DNA from: DASZHJ01 sp035517495
GTDB taxonomy: Bacteria; Pseudomonadota; Alphaproteobacteria; ATCC43930; CGMCC-115725
NCBI GenBank assembly: GCA_035517495.1
Contig: DATIYT010000009.1
Coordinates: 88,575 to 152,574 of the forward strand
Length of the DNA: 64,000 bases
Direction: 5' to 3'
Shown: piece after piece, positions 23,252 to 31,700 of the stretch
Layout: each line of letters opens with the position of its first letter
Position numbering within the stretch: the first letter of the stretch is position 1
Notes under the pieces: generated by a model
Databases searched by the model: none
Seen by the model: the letters and a program-made list of their open reading frames with translations, nothing else
Told to the model about the DNA's origin: nothing
Made by a program: the position numbers and the translations under genes

Positions 23252-25201
23252 ATGAATGAGGACACGAAGGCCGGCCGAGGGCCGGTCGACATCACCCTGC
23301 CGGACGGATCGGTGCGGAGCTTCCCGCAGCCGGTGACGGGCGCCGAGCTCGCCCAAGCGATCGGCCCGGGCCTCGCCAAGGCCGCCCTTGCAATCAAGGT
23401 CGACGGCGCGCCGAGGGACCTCGCGACCACGATCGCGCACGACGCCAAGGCCGCGATCCTGACGCGTACGTCGCCGGAGACCCTGGAGATCCTGCGCCAC
23501 GACGCCGCCCACGTGATGGCGGAGGCGGTGAAGGAGCTTTATCCCGAGACCCAGGTGACCTTCGGTCCCGCGACCGAGACGGGCTTTTACTACGATTTCG
23601 CGCGCGACCAGCCGTTCACGCCCGAAGACCTCGAGCGGATCGAGCGGCGCATGCACGAGATCGTCGATCGCGACGAGGCGGTCACGCGTGAAGAATGGGA
23701 GCGCGAGGACGCCGTGCGCTTCTTCGAGGGAATCGGCGAGAAGTACAAGGCCGAGTGGATCCGCGAGATTCCCGCAGGCGAGGCGATCAGCCTCTATCGC
23801 CAAGGAAAGTTCGTCGATCTCTGTACCGGGCCGCACCTGCCTTCGACCGGCAAGCTCGGGCACGGCTTCAAGCTGATGAACGTGGCGGGAGCCTACTGGC
23901 GCGGCAACCGCAACAACCAGCAGCTCCAACGCGTCTACGGCACCGCGTGGCCGGACGAGAAGGCGCTGCAAGCGTATTTGACCCAGCTCGAAGAGGCGGA
24001 GAAGCGCGATCATCGCCGCCTCGGGCGCGAGCTCGACCTATTCCACCAGCAGGAGGAAGCGGTCGGCAGCGTGTTCTGGCACCCCAAGGGCTGGATGCTG
24101 TTCCGCACCATCGAGGCCTATATGCGCCGGCGCCTCGACAGCGCGGGCTATGTCGAGGTCAAGACGCCGCAACTGGTTGATCGCGCGCTCTGGGAGGCGT
24201 CGGGACACTGGGAAAAATTCCGCCAGAACATGTTCACGGTGCACGACGAGGGCGACGATCGCACCCTCGCTCTAAAGCCGATGAATTGTCCGGGCGCGGT
24301 ACAGATCTTCCGCCAGGGCCTCAAGAGTTATCGCGACCTGCCGCTGCGCATGGCGGAGTTCGGTTCCTGCCATCGCAACGAGCCCTCGGGCGCGCTGCAC
24401 GGGATCATGCGGGTGCGGGCATTCACCCAGGATGACGCCCACATCTTCTGCACCGAGGAGCAGATCAATTCTGAAAGCGTGCAGTTCTGCGACCTGCTCC
24501 GCTCCATCTACAAAGACTTCGGCTTTACCGATGTGATGGTCAAATTCTCCGACCGCCCGCCGGTTCGTGCCGGCAGCGACGAGGTCTGGGATCGCGCGGA
24601 GCGGGCGCTGGTGCGCGCGACCGAGGCGGCGGGTCTTCCCTACACGCTCAATCCCGGCGAAGGCGCGTTCTACGGACCCAAGCTCGAATTCGTGTTGCGG
24701 GACGCTATCGGGCGCGACTGGCAGTGCGGCACTCTGCAGGTGGATTTCGTGCTGCCGGAGCGCTTGGACGCGAGCTACGTCGCCGAGGACGGGCAGCGCC
24801 GCCGCCCGGTCATGCTGCACCGGGCGATCCTGGGATCTTTCGAGCGCTTCATCGCGATCCTGATCGAGCACTACACGGGCCGCCTGCCGCTTTGGCTCGC
24901 TCCCGTGCAAGCGATGGTGGTCACGATCACCAACGAGGCCGATGCCTATGCGCGCGAAGTGGCGGCGGGCTTGTCGGCGGCGGGGTTGCGCGCCGAGTGC
25001 GATCTCGGCCACGAGAAGATCACCTACAAGGTGCGCGAGCACAGCATCGCGAAAATTCCGCTGCTGCTGGTGGTCGGGAAACGCGAGGCCGAAACGCGGC
25101 ACGTCACGATCCGTCGCCTCGGAGAGAAAGAGCAAGAAAATCTTGCTCTTGATCAGGCGGCCGCTAGATTGAGAGACGAGGCTCGGCCGCCCGATCAGTG
25201 A
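23252..25201 (+). CDS. thrS: Threonine--tRNA ligase
   Basis: A 649-residue class II synthetase. It has an N-terminal TGS domain (DITLPDGSVRSF), the editing domain with RHDAAHVMAEAV, and a catalytic core. The zinc ligands are the Cys of MNCPGAV, the His of DDAHIF and the His of MLHRAILGSFERF. Motif 2 is GSCHRNEPSGALHG. The anticodon-binding domain closes the protein. The ATG at 23252 gives the standard length; upstream readthrough would be GT9 sequence in another frame. It is followed by infC, an arrangement conserved in many bacteria. Confidence 0.97.
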   Translation: MNEDTKAGRGPVDITLPDGSVRSFPQPVTGAELAQAIGPGLAKAALAIKVDGAPRDLATTIAHDAKAAILTRTSPETLEILRHDAAHVMAEAVKELYPETQVTFGPATETGFYYDFARDQPFTPEDLERIERRMHEIVDRDEAVTREEWEREDAVRFFEGIGEKYKAEWIREIPAGEAISLYRQGKFVDLCTGPHLPSTGKLGHGFKLMNVAGAYWRGNRNNQQLQRVYGTAWPDEKALQAYLTQLEEAEKRDHRRLGRELDLFHQQEEAVGSVFWHPKGWMLFRTIEAYMRRRLDSAGYVEVKTPQLVDRALWEASGHWEKFRQNMFTVHDEGDDRTLALKPMNCPGAVQIFRQGLKSYRDLPLRMAEFGSCHRNEPSGALHGIMRVRAFTQDDAHIFCTEEQINSESVQFCDLLRSIYKDFGFTDVMVKFSDRPPVRAGSDEVWDRAERALVRATEAAGLPYTLNPGEGAFYGPKLEFVLRDAIGRDWQCGTLQVDFVLPERLDASYVAEDGQRRRPVMLHRAILGSFERFIAILIEHYTGRLPLWLAPVQAMVVTITNEADAYAREVAAGLSAAGLRAECDLGHEKITYKVREHSIAKIPLLLVVGKREAETRHVTIRRLGEKEQENLALDQAAARLRDEARPPDQ

Positions 25202-25278
25202 CCGGTGGGCGGTTGGCCTTGTCCGCTTCAGCCCGTTGGCTCTAAGCCATTGGGGTGCCTCGCGGTTTTAACTACTGA

Positions 25279-25293
25279 AGGAGGTATTGCATC
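25279..25293 (+). promoter_or_regulatory. Shine-Dalgarno and non-canonical AUC start of infC
   Basis: AGGAGG at 25279-25284 is followed by six bases and then ATC at 25291-25293, in frame with IF-3. The in-frame stop TGA at 25276-25278 directly precedes the Shine-Dalgarno, so the protein cannot begin further upstream. Confidence 0.72.
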
Positions 25294-25827
25294 GCCAGAC
25301 CATCTGCACCCGCGGCCCCCTCTCGCGAGGGTCCGCGCATCAATGAGGAGATCCTCTCGCCCCGCGTCCGCCTGGTCGATGAGCGGGGCAACATGGTGGG
25401 GGTCGTTACACGCAACGAGGCCCTCGCCAAGGCGAGTGAAGCCGGTTACGACCTGGTGGAAATCGCTTCCAACGCCGACCCGCCGGTCGTCAAGATCCTC
25501 GACTTCGGCAAATACAAATACGAAGAGCAGAAGCGCCGCAACGAAGCGCGCAAGAAGCAGAAGGTTATCGAGGTCAAGGAGATCAAGCTCCGCCCCGGCA
25601 TCGACGACCATGACTACGACGTCAAGATGCGCAGCATGCTCAAATTCCTTGGCGAGGGTGACAAGGTTAAGGTCACCATGCGCTATCGCGGCCGCGAAAT
25701 GGCGCATCAGGAACTGGGCATGAACGTGCTGATGCGTGTCAGGGAAGACCTGGACCACGTCGCCAAGGTCGAGCAGACCCCGCGCATGGAAGGGCGGCAG
25801 ATGACCATGGTGCTGTCGCCGAAGTAG
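25291..25827 (+). CDS. infC: Translation initiation factor IF-3, apparently starting at AUC
   Basis: IF-3 binds the 30S subunit and rejects non-canonical start codons and non-initiator tRNA. From 25291 the protein is 178 residues, the usual length, with GPRINEEILSPRVRLVD at the N-terminus, then ILDFGKYKYEEQKRR and the C-terminal EIKLRPGIDDHDYDVK. The first in-frame ATG (25393) would remove 34 residues including the conserved start of the N-domain, and no ATG, GTG or TTG occurs before it. An AUC codon with an ideal Shine-Dalgarno therefore looks like the real start. This matches the AUU start that gives E. coli infC its autoregulation. Located 89 bp after thrS. Confidence 0.93.
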   Translation: MARPSAPAAPSREGPRINEEILSPRVRLVDERGNMVGVVTRNEALAKASEAGYDLVEIASNADPPVVKILDFGKYKYEEQKRRNEARKKQKVIEVKEIKLRPGIDDHDYDVKMRSMLKFLGEGDKVKVTMRYRGREMAHQELGMNVLMRVREDLDHVAKVEQTPRMEGRQMTMVLSPK

Positions 25828-26016
25828 CGGTGCGTCGGCAACGTCCGATGTCGCGAGGCTAAAGCAAGGCGCGAAGCAGTCCAGGAAGCCTACGGATTGC
25901 TTCGCCGCCTGCTTTCGGGCACCACGTTCGCGGCATGAATTTAGCGGCAATATTCGGGGTGCGGGCGCGCCCGCGCGGGGTTTAGAGCTTGGCCCGCGCT
26001 AGGCGGGAGGGCTCGC

Positions 26017-26646
26017 ATGCTCACGCTCCATGATTACCTGCCGTCGCAGAACGCCTGGAAAGTCCGCGTTCTGCTGGGCCTGCTGCGCATTCCCTACGAG
26101 AGCCGGATGGTCTCGATCTTCGAGGGCGAGAGCCGGACCGAGCCATTTCTCGGCCTCAATCCGGCGGGCGCGGTCCCGGCGCTCGAATTGGAAGATGGAC
26201 GCGCGATCGCCGAGTCGAATGCGATCCTGGTTTACCTGGCCGACGGCACGCCGTTCCTGCCGCACGACCGCTATCTCCGGGCCAAGACGATGCAGTGGCT
26301 GTTCTTTGAGCAGTACTACGTCGAACCGGTCATCGGCACGCTGCGTTACTGGACCCTCACGGGGAAGCTCCAGCGCCATTCGGGGCCGATGGTGAAATCA
26401 AGGCGCGAGACCGCGAGGCGCGCGCTTCGCGCATTGGAGCGCTCGCTCGATAAGATGGCGTTTCTGGTGGGCGGGCAGTGCACCATCGCCGACATCGCGG
26501 TCTATGCATATGGTCACCGCGCCGAGGATGCGGGCTGCAGCCTCTCGGCATATCCGGCGGTCCGCGCCTGGATCGGCCGCGTGGGCCAAGCCATCGGCCC
26601 GGGCTATCCCGTCCACCCCTATTCGATCGATCCGCACGCGGGGTGA
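26017..26646 (+). CDS. Glutathione S-transferase family protein
   Basis: A 209-residue GST. The thioredoxin-like N-terminal domain contains the NPAGAVPALELEDG cis-proline segment and IAESNAILVYLAD, the glutathione-contacting Glu-Ser pair. The C-terminal helical domain has the LVGGQCTIADIAVYAY capping motif. The substrate is unknown. The ATG at 26017 is 189 bp after infC. Its stop is 10 bases from the convergent pbpC stop. Confidence 0.9.
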   Translation: MLTLHDYLPSQNAWKVRVLLGLLRIPYESRMVSIFEGESRTEPFLGLNPAGAVPALELEDGRAIAESNAILVYLADGTPFLPHDRYLRAKTMQWLFFEQYYVEPVIGTLRYWTLTGKLQRHSGPMVKSRRETARRALRALERSLDKMAFLVGGQCTIADIAVYAYGHRAEDAGCSLSAYPAVRAWIGRVGQAIGPGYPVHPYSIDPHAG

Positions 26647-26656
26647 TATATCGGCG

Positions 26657-28753
26657 CTACCGATCGCTCACGACCCGCACGCGAACCTGCGCGCTGCGCC
26701 CCTGTGCATCGACCACGGCGATGCGGACGAAGCCCTCGCCATCCGGCTGCCAGAATCCCATGCCGGTGAGCGTCGTTTTGGTGATGGGGGTGCCGTTGAC
26801 CACCCAGGAAAGCGGCTTTGCGCCGCCCTCGGCCTTGAGCGGCAAGCCGCCATGCTCGCCGTCTCCGGGACGCCACTCGACCACCGCACCTTCGGGCGGA
26901 AAAAGGATATGCGGCGGCGCGACGGTACCGGGACGCTGCGGCAGCGTGCGGTCGTGGCGGAAGTGTCGGAGGCCCGCCGGTAACTCACCGTTGCTTTCGA
27001 CGCTCAGTACCTCGGTCGGAGCCGGAGGGAAGCGACCTTGATCCGGCGGCAATAGGTCGAAGACCTTGAACAGGATGGGCGCCGCGGTGTTTCGGCCGTA
27101 GTGGCCGGGACGCGGCGAACCGTCGGCGCGGCCGACCCAGACGCCCACGGTGTAGTCGGCCGAGTATCCAACCGACCAGGCGTCCCGGAAACCGTAGGAA
27201 GTACCGGTCTTGAAGGCGATAGCGCGCGTGCGCTCCAGTCCCTGCCCCTGGGCGAAACCCGGCGGCAGGGGCGAGCCCTTGAGAATGTCGGTCAGATACC
27301 AGGCGGAGGCCACGCCCATCAGCCGCACCTTGGCACCGGGCGGCTCCGCGGTGAGGGCGAGCGGCTCGGCCTCGCCGCCATTGGGCAGCGATGCGTAGAG
27401 CATCGTCATGTCGGCGAGGCTGATGCCGAGCCCGCCCAAGGCGACAGGGAGGGTGGGCGTACCCACGAGCCGGCGCATGCTGATAGTCGCTCCGGCCGCG
27501 CGCAGGTCGCCGATGAAGCGCACCGGGCCCACGCGATCCAACAGCGCCACGGCCGGCACGTTCAGCGATTGCTGCAGCGCGTGGCGCACGCTGACGGTGC
27601 CCTCGAACTGCCGGTCGAAGTCGCGCGGCGCGTAATCGCCGAAGCGCATCGGCTCGTCGTCGATCAGGCTTTCCGGATGGACGACGCGGTCGTCGAATGC
27701 GAGACCATAGATGAACGGCTTCAACGCCGATCCCGGCGAGCGACGGGCGCGCGCCAAGTCAATCTGTCCGTGCGCGCCAAAGAAGTCCGCGCTGCCGAGA
27801 TAGGCGCGCACCGCCCGGCTTCGGTTCTCCACCACCACGACTGCGAGATCGGCGCCGTCGTCGAAGCGCGCCTGCTCGCGCCGCGCCAGGGCTTCGAGCG
27901 CCGTCTGGACCGTGCGGTCGATGGGCGTCTCGACCACGGCGCCCGGCGCCGCCGCCGAGGCCAAATGCTGCGCCAGATGCGGCGCCTGGAACGGGAATGG
28001 GCGGCGCGCGGTGGGCAGAGGCTCGGCGAGCGCCTCTTCGACCTCGGCGGCGCTCAAGTCTCCGTGCTCCAAGAGTCGGTTCAGTACCTTCCCACGAGCC
28101 GCGCGCGCGGCCTCGGGATGACGGTCCGGCCTGAGCCGCTCCGGCGATTGCGGTAATGCCACCAGCAGCGCCGCCTCGCCCAGAGTGAGATGACGCGGCT
28201 CCTTGCCGAAATAGGCGAGCGACGCCGCGCGCACGCCCTCGAGGTTGCCGCCGAACGGTGCGAGGGTCAGATAGAGGCCGAGGATTGCTTTCTTGTCGAG
28301 CCGCTCCTCGATCTGCAGCGCGCGCGCCATCTGATGCAGCTTGGCGCCGATGCTGCGATGCTCGCGCGGCTCCAGCAGGCGCGCCGCCTGCATGGTGAGC
28401 GTCGATGCGCCCGAGACGATGTGCCCGGTGACGCCCCACTGCCAGGCCGCGCGCAGCACTGCCCGCGGATCGACGCCCCAATGCTCGTCGAAGCGCCGGT
28501 CCTCGTAAGCGCGCAGCAAGGTGAGGTAGCGCGGATCGACGTCGGAGACGCTGGTCGGCAGCCGCCAGACGCCGGCCTCCGCGAGGAACGCCCGCAAGAT
28601 CGTGTGGTCGCGATCGAGCACCACCACCGAGGCCCGACGCGCGCGGCTCAAATCCGGCGGATCGGCGCGGTCGAGCACGGCAAGCGCGCCGGCCGCGAGC
28701 AAGATCGCTGCAATGGCGCCGATGGCGAAGCGGCGCATGGCGGGGTTCCTCAC
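26657..28753 (-). CDS. pbpC: Penicillin-binding protein 1C (bifunctional transglycosylase/transpeptidase)
   Basis: A class A PBP of about 698 residues in the inner membrane. After a signal anchor (residues 7-24), the GT51 domain has YEDRRFDEHWGVD and GASTLTMQAARLL. The transpeptidase domain has RSPGSALKPF with Ser342 as nucleophile, an SLN motif and KTGTS. A C-terminal BiPBP_C domain ends the protein. The GTG at 28753 overlaps the alpha-2-macroglobulin stop as GTGA; an ATG five codons later is an alternative. Pairing of pbpC with alpha-2-macroglobulin is a known conserved arrangement. Confidence 0.95.
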   Translation of the reverse strand: MRNPAMRRFAIGAIAAILLAAGALAVLDRADPPDLSRARRASVVVLDRDHTILRAFLAEAGVWRLPTSVSDVDPRYLTLLRAYEDRRFDEHWGVDPRAVLRAAWQWGVTGHIVSGASTLTMQAARLLEPREHRSIGAKLHQMARALQIEERLDKKAILGLYLTLAPFGGNLEGVRAASLAYFGKEPRHLTLGEAALLVALPQSPERLRPDRHPEAARAARGKVLNRLLEHGDLSAAEVEEALAEPLPTARRPFPFQAPHLAQHLASAAAPGAVVETPIDRTVQTALEALARREQARFDDGADLAVVVVENRSRAVRAYLGSADFFGAHGQIDLARARRSPGSALKPFIYGLAFDDRVVHPESLIDDEPMRFGDYAPRDFDRQFEGTVSVRHALQQSLNVPAVALLDRVGPVRFIGDLRAAGATISMRRLVGTPTLPVALGGLGISLADMTMLYASLPNGGEAEPLALTAEPPGAKVRLMGVASAWYLTDILKGSPLPPGFAQGQGLERTRAIAFKTGTSYGFRDAWSVGYSADYTVGVWVGRADGSPRPGHYGRNTAAPILFKVFDLLPPDQGRFPPAPTEVLSVESNGELPAGLRHFRHDRTLPQRPGTVAPPHILFPPEGAVVEWRPGDGEHGGLPLKAEGGAKPLSWVVNGTPITKTTLTGMGFWQPDGEGFVRIAVVDAQGRSAQVRVRVVSDR

Positions 28754-31700
28754 CGCGCAGAGATGCTCAAGCTGCCCATGGCGGTCCGCGCCCGCACCCC
28801 CGGCCGGTACATGTCCTCGATGTAGGCGGCCGGCAGCACGTAGCTGCCTGGCGTCACCGCGCGCGCGATGTAGGCGAAGGCAAAGGTGTTGTCGTCGTCG
28901 CGATCGTCGGTGATCCAGTAATAATAATCGCCTTCGCCCAACACCACGAACGAGGTCACGAAGCGGTCGTCGCGCGCTTCGGTCAAATGTGTGAAGCGCT
29001 GCTTCGGCAGGAATGCGTAAGGCGAGGTGTTGTTGCTGTTGTCGTCGGTGGCGGGGATCGCGGCTTCGATCTCGAGACCGGCCGGGAGCAGATCGCGCAA
29101 CACCATCTCGTGATGGCGGTTGTCGCTGATCCGGCCGGAGATCGAGACGATGATCCGGTCGTTCTGCTTCAGGTGCGCGATATCGGCGGGCTTGCCGTCG
29201 AGCGTGAAGAAGGTTCGCTCCATGGTGGCGCCCTTGCTTTCGGGCGGCAGCGGCTCGCTCGGCACGCCCTCGACCGAGACGGTCGCATAGAGTTCGCGAT
29301 CGCCGGCATTGGCGAGCCGATAGCCTTTGGCGAGGGCTGCCGCATCCGGCGACAAAGTCATGGGATCGCCGGTGCCTTGCACCGCCTGCCCGTTCACCGT
29401 CGCCTTGACCGGGGTCCGGTGCTCGGCGAGTGCGTGTTCGGCCAGCATGAGCCAGGCCTTTTCCTGGGTGGTGAGATCATCGGGCAGGCCGTTCATGGCA
29501 TCGAGGCGTTGGAAAAGGCGGTTCACCAGCGCGGTTTGCTTGGCCTCGGCGGCGACCCGCACCAGCCCCGCCCAGTCCCGGAGCGTCGAACCGTAATAGT
29601 CATCGTCATAGAAGACGCGGAATGGTCCGCGCACCGGCCCCAGCGCCAAGCGCTCGACCCGGCCGAAGGCGACGCCGCTGCGCGAGACGTCGCCTTGCAG
29701 CGCCAGTGCCGCCGCTAGCTGCCCCTGCGGAAAAGCGCGGAGTTGCCAGAGCGCGGTGGTGTCGTAGAGGTAACGCAGGTCCGCGAGCGCCGCGCCGCCG
29801 TTGCGGGCCAGCACGTAGGCGGCGTAATCGCGCGTGCTGCCGATGTTGCCGCGGAGATGATCGGCGACCTCTTCGGTCCGCTCGCCGCGCACGACCTGTT
29901 TCAGCCAACTCTGCCCGCGTTCGAGCGCGTCGTCCGAAACGTTGTAGCCCTGCGCCCGCGCCGAAAACAGGAAGTCGAGCGCATAGACGCTGAGCCAATC
30001 ATAGGCAGGGAAGCTGCCGGAGCTCCAGAAACCGAAATTCCCGGCGCTGCGCTGCATATCGAGGACGCGGTCGATCGCGCCCTGTACCCGGCCCTTGAGG
30101 TCGGCATCGGCCGCGTCGTGCGTCGCCAGCGCCACGTCGTTGAAGTAGAGCAGCGGGAACGCGCGGCTGGTGGTCTGCTCGATGCAGCCATAGGGGTAAC
30201 GGTCGAGCGAGCGCAAGACCGCGGCGATCGGCAAGCTGCGCCAGGTGGCGAGGCTGATGCTCACCGACGCGCTGCCGGGGATGTAGCCCTGCAACAGATC
30301 GGCGCTGAAGCTCGCGTCCTTGCCGGTGCCGATGGTGAGGAGCGAGGTGCGCGCGATCGGATCTTGGGCGCTGCGCACCGCGATCTGCCATTGCCGATCG
30401 ACGGCGAAGCCATCCGGACCCGTCAAGTGCAGCGAAAAGGTGCCGATGCCGATGTCGCGCGCCGCGACGTCGAAGGCCAGCAACTGGCGCTCGCCGGAGC
30501 CGAGGGTGACAGTGCGCTCATGCTCGCCCGGCATCTCGACGGCGCCGTCCACCGAGAACGCGGCGTGGTAGTCGCCGGGTTTGCCATCGAGATTGTGCAG
30601 GCTAAGGCTAAGCCGGCTGTGGTCGTCGGGCGCAAGGAACCGCGGCAACACCACGTCGCTCACCACGGGATCGCGCACGGTAAGGTGCCCTTCGGCCGCG
30701 CCCACTTTGTGCCGGTCGAACGCCACCGCCATCAATCGGAGCTCGCCCTCGAAATCCGGGATGTCGAGGGGAACGGTCGCATGGCCTTGTGCATCGACCG
30801 TGACAAAGCCCGAGAACAAGGCCACCGTCTTGGTCGGGACCACCGCGAGCGCCGCGCCGCCGATGCTGTCGCCACCCTGCCGGATGGCGCCGACCGGGCC
30901 TTCGCCCGAAATCAGACGGCCGTAATCGTCGCGGATATCGATGGCGAGGCGCCGCTTGCCGAAGTAATAGCGGCCGGGGTCCGGACTCTTGAAGCTCGTG
31001 AGCTGCAAGATGCCCTCGTCCACCGCGGCAAGCGTGAGGAAAGTTCGCTCGCCCTGCGTCGTGTTGCTGACAGTCACGGGAATCTGCACCGTGCGCCGCG
31101 GCAGAACCTTGTCGGGAACGCCGAGCTCGACGCCCAAGGTCCGTGCCGCCGGATCGACCGGCAGCCATGCGACGCCGATCGCGCGCACCGGCGCGCGCTT
31201 GTCCGCGCTCTTGAGCGGCTTGTAGCTGGAGAATATGGCGTAGACGCCGGTGCCCCAGTCGGCGGTGACCGGCACTTCGACAGTTGTTCCTTCGGCGGGA
31301 ACGTGCAGCTCGCGCGTCATGATGACCCGGTCGCTGCCGATCACCAGCAAGCCCTCGCCGTCGGCCGGCGGCCGCAGGGTGAGCCGAGCCGTGTCGCCTA
31401 ACTGGTAGGTCTTTTTGTCGGCGCTTACCTCCCCCTTGTCCGGGCGGTCTTCCGCGACCGTCTCCGCCCAACCCGAATAGAAGCTCATGGAACTTGCGGC
31501 GCCGCTTTGCTGGTCGCTGACCGTGAAGCGGTATTCGCCCCAGGGCAGTGCCTGCTTGAACTCGGCTGGAGTTTCCGCCTTGACGTCGAGCGTGCCCTCG
31601 CTGATCGGCACGTCGTAGGTCGTGCGCTCGAAGTGATAGCGCCCGTTGTCGCCCCGCAGCCAGTGGTATTCGCTGCGCTCACGAACCAGGCTGTAGCGGA

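Noticed and set aside
25828..26016. rpmI or rplT genes expected after infC
   Set aside because: The 189-bp gap codes for no ribosomal protein; the next gene is a glutathione S-transferase.
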